NCBI GenBank assembly: GCA_964553795.1
Contig: CAZKMR010000010.1
Coordinates: 1-64,000 of the forward strand
From: JADLHS01 sp964553795
GTDB taxonomy: Bacteria > Verrucomicrobiota > Verrucomicrobiia > Limisphaerales > JADLHS01
Reading direction: 5' to 3'
Length of the DNA: 64,000 bases
How positions within the stretch are numbered: the stretch's first letter is position 1; every line of letters begins with the position of its first letter. Of the stretch, positions 8,157-16,320 are shown piece after piece. Made by a program: the position numbers and the translations under genes. The notes beneath the pieces were generated by a model. The model did not search any database. It saw only the letters and a program-made list of their open reading frames with translations, and was not told the DNA's origin.

Positions 8157-9301
8157 AATCGCACGTGGACATCGCGGTGGTCGGTGCGGGAGCGGCGGGA
8201 ATCGCGGCAGCGGTGAGCGCGGCGCGTGCGGGGGCAAAGACGTTGCTGTTGGATGCGCGGTCGGCAGCAGGCGGCACGGGAGGCTTCAGCGGGTTGACGA
8301 CGTTGTGTGGGTTGTACGATGACGCGGGGAATCTTTTGAATGACGGTTTTTCGCGGGAATTTGCCGAAGCGATTGCGGAGCGCCGGCCTCCGGCACGGCT
8401 CGATTCTAAGTCCGAGCCCCAACGCGCCGGGCCGGAGGCCGGCGCTCCGATCAGAATGGGCCGCGTCTGGGTGTTGCCGTATCGTCCGGAGAAATTTTGC
8501 GAAGTGGCAGCGCAGTTGATTTCAGCAACGGCGAATCTGACAACGCAATGGAGCACGCCGCTGGCGAATGTTCATTTGGAATCCGGTCGCATATCGCAAC
8601 TCAATGATGTTTCGGTCGGTGCGGTGATTGATTGCAGCGGCACGGCCGAAGTAGCGCAGGCCGTCGGCGCGGAAACCCTGGCAACTGACGAATCAACTCA
8701 AGCATCTGCGGTCATCTTCACACTGCGCAATGTGCAGAAGCCGCTCGCGACCCCAGCGGACATGGCGCAAGTGTTGTTGCCGCTGGCGCGCGCAGGATTT
8801 CCAACGCTCAATCTTCAAGCCGGCATCGCCCCGGGAGAATTCACCGCGAAGTTCGCGGGAACTCCGGCGCAAGTGCCGGAGCTGATTTCTTTCTTGCGAG
8901 CAAATGTTGCCGGTTTTGAACAATGCGAAACGCCGCAGCGGGAATTCACCATCGCGCGCCGCGCCGGCAGGATGATTATTGGTCAATGTATCCTGACCGG
9001 CGCAGACGTTTTGGCGGGGCGAAAGTTTCCTGATGCGGTGGCGCGATGCGCCTGGCCCATCGAGCAATGGGACAGCAAAGGTGTCGCGCGCTTCAAATAT
9101 CTTCCGGCGGGGGCGCACTATGAAATTCCAGCGCGTTCGCTGCGCGCGGCGCGAGTGGAGAATTTGTTCATGGCCGGCAAAACCATCAGCGCGGACGTGG
9201 ACGCGATTGCCAGCGCGCGGGTGATGGGCTGTTGTCTCGCCACTGGTGCGGCGGCTGGAGTTCTGGCGGCGGACTACGTAAACTCGGGCCGAACCAAGTG
9301 A
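8153..9301 (+). CDS. FAD-dependent oxidoreductase with in-frame repeat insertion
   Basis: The start is GTG 8153 in a GTGA overlap with the preceding gene. The 382-residue protein begins with a dinucleotide-binding motif VVGAGAAGIAAAVSAARAG (9-27) and has a C-terminal FAD contact around NLFMAGKTISADVDA, as in the FAD_oxidored group. Residues 75-99 are encoded by a 72-base inverted repeat (8377-8448), giving an Arg/Pro/Gly-rich insert unlike the rest of the protein. Reading frame is kept on both sides, so the gene may still work. Within the cluster it could desaturate or oxidise the carrier-bound intermediate. The substrate is unknown. Confidence 0.82.
   Translation: MKSHVDIAVVGAGAAGIAAAVSAARAGAKTLLLDARSAAGGTGGFSGLTTLCGLYDDAGNLLNDGFSREFAEAIAERRPPARLDSKSEPQRAGPEAGAPIRMGRVWVLPYRPEKFCEVAAQLISATANLTTQWSTPLANVHLESGRISQLNDVSVGAVIDCSGTAEVAQAVGAETLATDESTQASAVIFTLRNVQKPLATPADMAQVLLPLARAGFPTLNLQAGIAPGEFTAKFAGTPAQVPELISFLRANVAGFEQCETPQREFTIARRAGRMIIGQCILTGADVLAGRKFPDAVARCAWPIEQWDSKGVARFKYLPAGAHYEIPARSLRAARVENLFMAGKTISADVDAIASARVMGCCLATGAAAGVLAADYVNSGRTK
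8377..8448. repeat. Palindromic repeat inside a coding region
   Basis: The arms are GGAGCGCCGGCCTCCGGC (8377-8394) and the perfect 18-base reverse complement at 8431-8448, with a 36-base spacer. The total of 72 bases is exactly 24 codons, so the oxidoreductase frame is preserved. The outer GGAGCGCCG/CGGCGCTCC ends match the repeats at 11821, 11987 and 16183, which suggests one dispersed family. Confidence 0.8.
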
Positions 9302-10542
9302 CCAAACCGTTCGATCAACTTTGGGCTGAAACCTTTCGCCATGCGGCAGAACATTCGCCGTATTATCGCGAATTGTTTCGCGACGCGAAGGACGTTCCAC
9401 CGCTCGATTCCGTTCCCACCCTCGATAAGAAGATTTTGTCCGAGCGCAATCTGGATTTCCTCTGCGTCTCGCGTGATCGCATTGTTGAGATTGTGACAAC
9501 GAGCGGAACGACGGGTCAGCCGCTGCTCTGGATGTTGACCGAGGCGGACCTGAAGCGGCTCGGAGTGAACGAGCAACTTTCCTTCGGCTGCGCCGGGCTC
9601 ACGGCGCGGGACACGGTGCTCGTGGCGGTGGCGATGGATCGTTGTTTCATGGCGGGGTTGGCGTATTGGCTGGGGCTGCGCGAAATCGGCTGTGGCGTGG
9701 TGCGAACCGGTGCGACGTCGCCGTTGCTGGTGCTGGAAATGATTCAACGCGCGCAACCAACCGCGATTGTCGGTGTGCCGTCGTTCCTCCGCATCGTCTC
9801 CGACAAAGCGTGGGAAGCGGGCATTGACCTCAAGAAATCTTCGGTCAAAAAACTTGTCTGCATTGGCGAGCCGATTCGCGATGCTTCGTTCCAATTGAAT
9901 CACTCGGGAGCGGTACTGGAATCGGCATGGGGCGCGAAGGTTTTTTCCACTTATGGCGTGACCGAACTCGCCAATTCGCTTTGTGAATGTGAAGCCGGGC
10001 AGGGCGGCCATTTGCACGAGGAACAACTGCACATCGAAATTCTCGATGACGCCGGCCAGTCCGTACCAGACAGCGAAGTAGGTGAAGTGGTGGCGACGAC
10101 GTTTGGCGTCGAGGCAATGCCGGTGATTCGGTATCGCACGGGCGATTGTGCGGCGTTGTATCGCGGCAAATGTGTGTGCGGTCGCAGCACGCCTCGGCTG
10201 GGGCCGATCATCGGACGCAAGAATCAAAAGCTGAAGTTCAAAGGCACATCGCTATATCCGGCGACACTTGCGGCGGTGCTCGAACAGGCGCCGGGCGTGG
10301 AGGCGTTTGTAATTCAGGCGCGGAAGGAAAGCGAGTTGTCCGACGCGGTTGAAGTGCTGGTGCATGGTTCAGCGCTCGTGGCGGAATTACGCGAACAGTT
10401 TCAGGCGCGGACCAAAATCGCGCCACAAATTCGCCATGCGACGCGGGAGGAAATCGAGTCGCTGCAAATGCCGCCGCAAGCGCGGAAACGGCGCACGTTT
10501 GTGGATTTGCGAAACGAAAGTTCACCCGGAGGAACGATGTGA
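9298..10542 (+). CDS. PaaK-like (CoF synthetase type) adenylate-forming enzyme
   Basis: The start is GTG 9298, again in a GTGA overlap with the upstream stop. The 414-residue protein has the ANL nucleotide-binding motif TTSGTTGQPLLW, a TYGVTEL adenine-site segment and a C-terminal part with CVCGRSTPRLGPIIGRKNQ. This is the phenylacetate-CoA ligase/CoF synthetase subgroup of the ANL family, often found in aryl polyene and flexirubin clusters. It probably activates an aromatic acid. It is the second adenylating enzyme in this cluster, so one may load the ACP and the other supply a different building block. That division of labour is a guess. Confidence 0.85.
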   Translation: MTKPFDQLWAETFRHAAEHSPYYRELFRDAKDVPPLDSVPTLDKKILSERNLDFLCVSRDRIVEIVTTSGTTGQPLLWMLTEADLKRLGVNEQLSFGCAGLTARDTVLVAVAMDRCFMAGLAYWLGLREIGCGVVRTGATSPLLVLEMIQRAQPTAIVGVPSFLRIVSDKAWEAGIDLKKSSVKKLVCIGEPIRDASFQLNHSGAVLESAWGAKVFSTYGVTELANSLCECEAGQGGHLHEEQLHIEILDDAGQSVPDSEVGEVVATTFGVEAMPVIRYRTGDCAALYRGKCVCGRSTPRLGPIIGRKNQKLKFKGTSLYPATLAAVLEQAPGVEAFVIQARKESELSDAVEVLVHGSALVAELREQFQARTKIAPQIRHATREEIESLQMPPQARKRRTFVDLRNESSPGGTM

Positions 10543-10562
10543 TGCCGACGCATTCTGAAGCC

Positions 10563-10693
10563 ATTTTGGACAGCGGAGGCAAGCGGAGCGCGACCCCGCT
10601 TTTTGGGTTGCAGAAATTTCGTGAGAACTCGATTGACTGCTGTGCTTGCGAAAGCGCCGTCGCCGCTGATGCTCTGCCGGCGCAGTCCAAAAC
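10563..10693 (-). repeat. Dispersed ~130 bp element, copy 2
   Basis: Read on the minus strand it begins GTTTTGGACTGCGCCGGCAG and includes CAGCGGCGACGGCGCTTTCG, matching copy 1 at 1818-1945 closely. The other end (TTTTGGACAGCGGAGGCAAG on the plus strand) is also shared, while the middle differs. Its right boundary touches the ATG of the glycosyltransferase gene at 10694, so the whole leader of that gene is repeat sequence. Confidence 0.72.
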
Positions 10694-11818
10694 ATGAAGC
10701 CGTGCATCGTCATTCCGTGCTACAACCACTCGGCGACTGTCGGCGCGGTGGCTCTGGCGGCGTTAGCGCATGCGCCGGTGATTGTGGTGGATGACGGCTC
10801 AACGGAAGCGTTGCCGGAGTTGCCGGGTTGCGACGTATTGCGCCTGGCGCGAAACAGCGGTAAGGCAACGGCATTGCGCGCAGGATTTGCGCGTGCGGTC
10901 GAGCGAGGATTCACGCACGCGATCACGATGGACGCGGACGGGCAGCACTTCGCAGAGGATTTACCAAAGTTTCTCGCGGCAGCGGAACAACAGCCAAACG
11001 CTTATCTCGTCGGCGTGCGCGATTTGGTGGCAGCGGGTTGTCCGAAACATCGGCAACGCTCGAATCGCATTTCGACGTTCTGGTATCGTGTGGAAACGGG
11101 CGTGCGGATTCGCGATACGCAATGCGGCTTTCGTTGTTACCCGCTGGCGCTGGTGCAGCGACTCAAGATCAATTCCAATCGCTACGCCTACGAATTGGAA
11201 TTCATGGTGCGCGCGGCTTGGATCGGAACGCAGATTGTCGCCGTGCCGGTGAAATGCACGTACGCGCCGGGACAGGCGGGGGCATCGCATTTCCGGACCG
11301 TGCGGGATTTTTGCCACATCACGGGCATGAACATCCTGCTCGTGTTTCAATCGTGGCTCGTGCCGCAAACCGTGCGCATCGCGTGGTCGCAGGGACAACG
11401 CTGGGGTTTTCGGAAAACCGCGCGCGAATTTTTTACCGAACACGCTCACAGTCCCGGACGCATGGCACTGGCGGTTGGACTGGGTTTATTTTTCGGCATC
11501 GTGCCAATCTGGGGTTTTCAAATGGCGGCGGCGGCGGCGAGCGCGCATTGGTTGCGGTTGAACAAAGCCATCGCGCTCTCGGCGAGCAACATTTCCATGC
11601 CTCTGATTGCGCCGTTTATCTTGTGGGGTGCAATGGTGCTGGGACATTGGATGTTCACGGGCGAGATTTTGCAACTGACGCGTGAGCAAATGGAGCAATC
11701 ATCCGTGCGCGAATTTTTACCGCGGTTTTTGGCGGGTAGCGTGGTGTTGGCGATGATTGTGTCGGTGCTCGGAACGATGATCACCTACGTCATCGCGTGG
11801 TTCGTGAAGCGGAAGTAG
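10694..11818 (+). CDS. GT2 glycosyltransferase fused to a DUF2062 membrane domain
   Basis: The 374-residue protein has an N-terminal family 2 glycosyltransferase domain (about 1-215) with VVDDGST, the metal-binding DADGQH, and CGFRCY, resembling dolichyl-phosphate mannose synthase-like enzymes. The C-terminal part (about 245-374) has GLGLFFGIVPIWGFQ and several membrane segments, as in DUF2062. This fusion is known from aryl polyene-type clusters. It would transfer a sugar at the inner membrane, perhaps onto the lipid-like product. The start codon directly follows a repeat element and lacks a ribosome binding site, so its expression may have been altered by that insertion. Confidence 0.87.
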   Translation: MKPCIVIPCYNHSATVGAVALAALAHAPVIVVDDGSTEALPELPGCDVLRLARNSGKATALRAGFARAVERGFTHAITMDADGQHFAEDLPKFLAAAEQQPNAYLVGVRDLVAAGCPKHRQRSNRISTFWYRVETGVRIRDTQCGFRCYPLALVQRLKINSNRYAYELEFMVRAAWIGTQIVAVPVKCTYAPGQAGASHFRTVRDFCHITGMNILLVFQSWLVPQTVRIAWSQGQRWGFRKTAREFFTEHAHSPGRMALAVGLGLFFGIVPIWGFQMAAAAASAHWLRLNKAIALSASNISMPLIAPFILWGAMVLGHWMFTGEILQLTREQMEQSSVREFLPRFLAGSVVLAMIVSVLGTMITYVIAWFVKRK

Positions 11819-11820
11819 CT

Positions 11821-12009
11821 GGAGCGCCGATCTCCAGATCGGCCAGTTTCGTAGGATAACAGTGATTGCCGAATTCGATATCGAATCCAACCCACCCCTA
11901 ACCCCTCCCGGGAGGGGAACGTGATTGCGAGTGCTTTCGCGTTTTGCTCCCCTCTTGGGAGGGGCTGGGGGTGGGTTCAGCCACGAGCCGATCAGGAGAT
12001 CGGCGCTCC
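11821..12009. repeat. Nested inverted repeats between convergent genes
   Basis: The outer arms at 11821-11843 and 11987-12009 match as inverted repeats at 22 of 23 positions (GGAGCGCCGATCTCC at the left). Nested inside is a second pair, about 11889-11920 and 11946-11977, built from CCCACCCCTAACCCCTCCC and its imperfect complement. The block lies between the glycosyltransferase stop (11818) and the stop of the minus-strand halogenase-like gene (12012). It may act as a two-way transcription stop, although no T-run is present. Confidence 0.78.
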
Positions 12010-12011
12010 GA

Positions 12012-13319
12012 TCAGCGAATCATCAATTCCTTCGGATCGCGTTTGCTGAGGCCGTGATTTACGACGAAACGCAGCAGGCCGAGGCTGTAACGGGAATTTG
12101 ATGCGGCGCCGGTGAAGATTTTTCCGAAGTGATTGCTCATGTGCGGCATCATCAATCGGAAGATAAAATACTTCTCCACCATCATCTGGCCGACGACGAC
12201 GGAGTTGAACAAGCTGCCGCTGTAAAAATAATCCACGATTTCGTGCCAGCATTTCAGGTGATGAATGGTTTCCTCTTGGTAGTGTTGAAACCCGCGGGCC
12301 GTGCCCTTGCGAATCGCCTTTGCCAACTCGACGGCGCCTTGCATGCCGATGAGCAAACCGCTGGAGAACACGGGATCAATGAAGCCCGCCGTGTCGCCAA
12401 CCAAAGCCCAACCGTCACCAACGGTGCGATCCGAAACGAGTTGGTAATTGGAGTATTCCATCACGGGCGTGAGTCGTTTGGCGTCGCCAGCGACCTGTTT
12501 CAAAACGGAATCCTGGCGCAGCAGATTGTCGAAACGTTCTTCCTTCGTCGCGCCGTATTTCGGTAGATGCTCCGTGCCGATAACCATGCCGACGGACACA
12601 CGCCCTTGCAGCGGAATGCGCCAACTCCAGCCGTGGTCCATGCGCGTGGTATGAACGTGGCCTTCATAATCGAGTTTGGTTCGATCCACGTGGGCAAAGA
12701 GCGCGGTGTCTTTACGCCCGCCTTCGCGACTGGGAATGTTCAGAGCATTTGGTAACAGGCGAATGCGTCCCGTAGCATCCACGATGAAATCCGGAGCACC
12801 GGGAAAATGTTGATTCCAGAGCGCCAGGGTTTCGCGGGAGAGTTGCACGCGATCCGTGCCGGGATTGGCTTCGACGGCTGCGGGTGACTCGATAATTCTC
12901 GTGCCCGCCTTCCGCGCGGCGTTGAGCAGCGTTTCGTCAAATTTGTCGCGGGGAACATTGTAGGCGTAACCGGGCAGCGGACCGCGGATGTTGGAAAACG
13001 GGAACGAGAGATTGATTTCTTCCGTGAGATTGATGGTTGCACCGGGTTTGTAGAGTCCGTAAGTGCGAACTTCATCTTCGACGCCGAGCGTTCGCAAAAT
13101 GGGAATGATGGCGGGCACGAGCGATTCGCCAACGAGCAACGGTGCTTGGCGCGAGCGATGAAAAATCGCGACCTGGATGCCATCGCGGGCGAGTAGCGTT
13201 GCGAGCGTGCTCGCCGCCGGTCCGCCGCCGAGAATAGCGACGGTTTTGATCTGGCGATCACGACCAATAAATTTGCGCGCGTCGGGGTGGATGATGTCGT
13301 TCGGCTGATTGTTCTTCAT
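12012..13319 (-). CDS. Flavin-dependent halogenase-like oxidoreductase, copy 1
   Basis: The 435-residue protein has the FAD-binding motif ILGGGPAASTLATLLARDG (29-47), LLVGESLVPA (61-70), and the halogenase signature WSWRIP at 231-236 (WxWxIP). Lys91 in YGLYKPGAT aligns with the lysine that carries the chlorinating species in characterised FAD-dependent halogenases; the KPGAT context resembles the phenol- and carrier-dependent group. The FAD-contact GDTAGFIDPVFSSG is also present. It is the only minus-strand gene of the cluster, transcribed divergently from a close paralogue at 13508 across a 188-base gap. Halogenation is inferred from motifs; members of this family can also act as plain oxygenases or reductases. 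Confidence 0.82.
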   Translation of the reverse strand: MKNNQPNDIIHPDARKFIGRDRQIKTVAILGGGPAASTLATLLARDGIQVAIFHRSRQAPLLVGESLVPAIIPILRTLGVEDEVRTYGLYKPGATINLTEEINLSFPFSNIRGPLPGYAYNVPRDKFDETLLNAARKAGTRIIESPAAVEANPGTDRVQLSRETLALWNQHFPGAPDFIVDATGRIRLLPNALNIPSREGGRKDTALFAHVDRTKLDYEGHVHTTRMDHGWSWRIPLQGRVSVGMVIGTEHLPKYGATKEERFDNLLRQDSVLKQVAGDAKRLTPVMEYSNYQLVSDRTVGDGWALVGDTAGFIDPVFSSGLLIGMQGAVELAKAIRKGTARGFQHYQEETIHHLKCWHEIVDYFYSGSLFNSVVVGQMMVEKYFIFRLMMPHMSNHFGKIFTGAASNSRYSLGLLRFVVNHGLSKRDPKELMIR

Positions 13320-13507
13320 CAGGGCGGATTCAGGTTAGAAGCCAACCCGGATGATGGCAATGGCAGTTCCAGCGTGTATGTCTCGCGACCGGAAATCCGC
13401 TTGAGTGCGTCCGAGTGCATTTTAGAATAGCAGCGCTTGCCGAACTCAGAAGTAATCGCTGTGATCGACGCGAACTCGGCAGCAAACCAAACTCAGATGC
13501 GTTACGC

Positions 13508-14773
13508 ATGAGCAGTTTGAACGGGCACACCAAGAAATATCAGAACATCGCGATTCTGGGCGGCGGGCCGGCGGCGAGTACGCTGGCGATTTTGTTGCGC
13601 CGCGCGGGTCGCGGCGTGGTGATGTTTCATCGCCCGAAGCAAGTCGCGCTCACGGTCGGCGAATCGCTCGTGCCGGCGATTGTCACGATGTTGCGGCAGT
13701 TGGGCGTGGAAGAAGAAGTGCGCGCGTTCAGCATGATGAAGCCTGGCGCGACGTTTAACATCACGCCGGAAGACCATTTTGCGTTCTGGTTCGAGCGGTT
13801 GCCGAAGAAGACGCCGCATTATTCCTACAACACGCCGCGCGATCAGTTTGATGAAACTATTCTGAAAGCCGCGCGTAAGGCAGGCGCGCACGTGGTCGAA
13901 GCGGCGGCGCAAGTAGAACGCGTGAATCAAACCGATCGCGTGCGATTGACGGGAGATTCGCTGGTCGCGTGGAATCAGTTTTTTTCAGGCGAACCGGAAT
14001 TGATTGTGGATGCAACAGGGCGGGCGCGAGTGATTCCGGGCTTGTTGAATTTGCCGAGTCACACGGGGCCGCGGAAAGACACGGCGCTCTTTGCGCACGT
14101 GGACAAAGCAAATCTTGATCATGAAGGTCACGTACACACGACGCGCATGAATCACGGCTGGAGCTGGCAGATTCCGCTGCCGAATCGCGTGTCGGTGGGA
14201 TTGGTCGTCGGATCGGAATTTCTTGCGCCGTTCGGAGCAACGAAAGAGGAACGCTACGACAATTGGCTCAAACAAGATCCGATGTTGAAACGCGTGACGG
14301 GCGAATCCAGACGCGTAACCCCGGTGCTGGAATACTCCAATTACCAGCTCGTGTCGGATCGCATGGTGGGGGACGGCTGGGTGCTGGTGGGCGATACGGC
14401 GGGGTTTGTGGACCCGGTTTTTTCGAGCGGCCTGTTGATCGGAATGTATGGCGCGATGAAATTGTGCGACGCGATTCAGATGGGAACGGCGCGGGCGTTC
14501 GCGGATTATGAACGCGAGATGAAGGAGCAACTCAACATTTGGCAGGAGATCGTGGACTATTTTTACAACGGACGACTGTTCACTTTTTTCCGCGCGGGTG
14601 AGCGATTGAAAGACAATGTTTTCATCAAGCTGACGCGCCCGCATCTGGTGGCGAATCTCGGCGGCATTTTCAGCGGGGCGGCTTCGACGTCGGCGTATTC
14701 GACCGGGCTGTTGCGCTTTTTGATGAAACACGCGTTGCGCGATGAAGACCCGGCGGAGTTGGCGGTGCGTTAA
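13508..14773 (+). CDS. Flavin-dependent halogenase-like oxidoreductase, copy 2
   Basis: I begin at ATG 13508, where similarity to the neighbouring paralogue begins; an in-frame ATG at 13415 would add an unrelated tail reaching into the divergent promoter region. The 421-residue protein has ILGGGPAASTLAIL (16-29), VGESLVPA (50-57), Lys78 in MMKPGAT and WSWQIP (218-223), so both halogenase signatures are intact. Much of it is identical to copy 1, for example VGDTAGFVDPVFSSGLLIGM. Two retained copies could act at different positions or steps. Like copy 1, it probably needs reduced FAD from a separate reductase not seen here. Confidence 0.82.
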   Translation: MSSLNGHTKKYQNIAILGGGPAASTLAILLRRAGRGVVMFHRPKQVALTVGESLVPAIVTMLRQLGVEEEVRAFSMMKPGATFNITPEDHFAFWFERLPKKTPHYSYNTPRDQFDETILKAARKAGAHVVEAAAQVERVNQTDRVRLTGDSLVAWNQFFSGEPELIVDATGRARVIPGLLNLPSHTGPRKDTALFAHVDKANLDHEGHVHTTRMNHGWSWQIPLPNRVSVGLVVGSEFLAPFGATKEERYDNWLKQDPMLKRVTGESRRVTPVLEYSNYQLVSDRMVGDGWVLVGDTAGFVDPVFSSGLLIGMYGAMKLCDAIQMGTARAFADYEREMKEQLNIWQEIVDYFYNGRLFTFFRAGERLKDNVFIKLTRPHLVANLGGIFSGAASTSAYSTGLLRFLMKHALRDEDPAELAVR

Positions 14774-14812
14774 TTTGGAGTAAATGAATTTCATGATGAG
14801 GAGTTATCCCCG

Positions 14813-16084
14813 ATGAGCAGTGTCTGGCCGCAGAATGGCTGCGATTATTTGATGCGGAGTTTTGACTGGGAATTGCGCCGGCACGGTTATGCGGGCAATT
14901 CGTGTCAGATCATCCTCGAACTGGCCGCACCCATTCAACCCGAGGCGTTGCGCGCACGGTTGAAGATGTTGGCGGAGCGATATCCGATTTTGAATGCGCG
15001 TTCTGCGGGAGTTTTTCGACGGCGTTGGAAATTGCCGAGTGGTGAGGTCAAACCGCCTCAAGTCCGTGTGCATCCGGATGCGCCCGAGTTGATGCAACGA
15101 CTCGTCAACGAAGGGCTCGCTTCGGATAACGGCGAGTTGATGCGTTTTGATTTGATCGAGTGCGGCGCTGGGCGAATGAAAGTGTTGTTTACCTGGGCGC
15201 ACGCATTGATGGATGCGCATAGCGCGGAACACTTCATCGGCGTAGTGGGACGCGAGGATTTGGCGTTGCCGGCGACGGAATATCAACCGCCGGCGGGACC
15301 GCGTTTGCCGTTCAAGGAGCGGAGTCGTCGTGCGCTGAAAAACTTTCAGGCGTACAATCAATTCCGCAATCAAGCGCCGCGTTCGCCGGGAGTGCGACAT
15401 GCGAATGCGCCCGCGATTTTGCAACATCGCGTGGAGTTATTCACCGCAGTGGAAACGGCGCAGGTGCGGGCGAATGCGCGCAAACATGCCGGGGCGTTGG
15501 GCGAAGCGCAATTTCACGCGGCGGTTTCTATTTTGGAAGTGCATGAACTGCACAAGCGGATTGGGTGCGTGAGTCCGAGTTATTTGTTGCCCGTGCCGGT
15601 GGGCTTGCGACCCAAGGGCAATGTTGAGCCGCTGTTCAGCAATCAGGTGACGATGTTGTTGTTGCAGTTTTTGCCGGAGCATCTGACGGACATGGCGAAA
15701 ACCATCGCGCACTTGAAGACGCAGACCAGTCAAGCGATGCGAGACGGCGTGGTGGATGGCGGGGTGATGTTTTTGGAAATGCTGCGCGTGTTGCCGCTGC
15801 CGGCGCATCAGGGCTTCACGAAGATGGGATTGAAAGGTGAGGTGTGTTCGATTTTTTACGGCAACACAGCGGCGGTGAGTGCGGTGGTGACAAAGTTTCT
15901 TGGGGTGGAGATTGTGGATTTCACGCATATCGCGGCGGTGCCGCCGTCGCCGGGCATGGGAGTGATTTTTTACAACTTTCGTGGCTTGCTGCGCGTGACG
16001 ATTTTGCATCTGGCGAAGACGTTGAACGAAGCGGAGGCGGCGGATTTTGCGGCGGGATTGCGGCGGCGGCTGTTGGGAGGATGA
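14813..16084 (+). CDS. Second condensation/acyltransferase-fold protein (HxxxD)
   Basis: This 423-residue protein is a paralogue of the one at 6885. It shares the N-terminal NGCDYLM and GYAGNSCQIILEL segments and has the catalytic motif WAHALMDAHSAEHF, with His130 and Asp134 at the same residue numbers. It starts 39 bases after the halogenase-like gene, so the two are likely co-transcribed. Two such enzymes in one cluster suggest two acyl or amide transfers, or a heteromeric pair. The acceptor is unknown. Confidence 0.82.
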   Translation: MSSVWPQNGCDYLMRSFDWELRRHGYAGNSCQIILELAAPIQPEALRARLKMLAERYPILNARSAGVFRRRWKLPSGEVKPPQVRVHPDAPELMQRLVNEGLASDNGELMRFDLIECGAGRMKVLFTWAHALMDAHSAEHFIGVVGREDLALPATEYQPPAGPRLPFKERSRRALKNFQAYNQFRNQAPRSPGVRHANAPAILQHRVELFTAVETAQVRANARKHAGALGEAQFHAAVSILEVHELHKRIGCVSPSYLLPVPVGLRPKGNVEPLFSNQVTMLLLQFLPEHLTDMAKTIAHLKTQTSQAMRDGVVDGGVMFLEMLRVLPLPAHQGFTKMGLKGEVCSIFYGNTAAVSAVVTKFLGVEIVDFTHIAAVPPSPGMGVIFYNFRGLLRVTILHLAKTLNEAEAADFAAGLRRRLLGG

Positions 16085-16205
16085 GGAACGCGGAGGCGCA
16101 GAGGACGCGGAGAGGCACGGAGGCATTCGGCGATCCATATTCAATTTTCATTCGGCTGCGTTTCTTCGTGATTCAGATTCAGGCCGATTCGGAGATCGGC
16201 GCTCC
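16083..16205. repeat. Mixed repeat fragments upstream of the exporter fusion
   Basis: The 236-base gap contains a purine-rich repeat (AACGCGGAGGCGCAGAGGAC, 16087-16106, continuing as repeated CGGAGAGG/CGGAGG units to about 16122), of a kind seen scattered through many bacterial genomes. It also holds a single half-copy of the GCCGAT..GGAGATCGGCGCTCC repeat at 16183-16205. No gene is apparent before 16321. Confidence 0.65.
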
Positions 16206-16320
16206 GATTGCAGGAACGGAAGCGACTGGTTTTCGCGCTTGGCTTCGCTAAACTTCGCGGGCCGAACATGACGGAACTTTCTGCAACTGGCCTCGCTTGG
16301 GAGGCAACGCGCGCGAAGCG

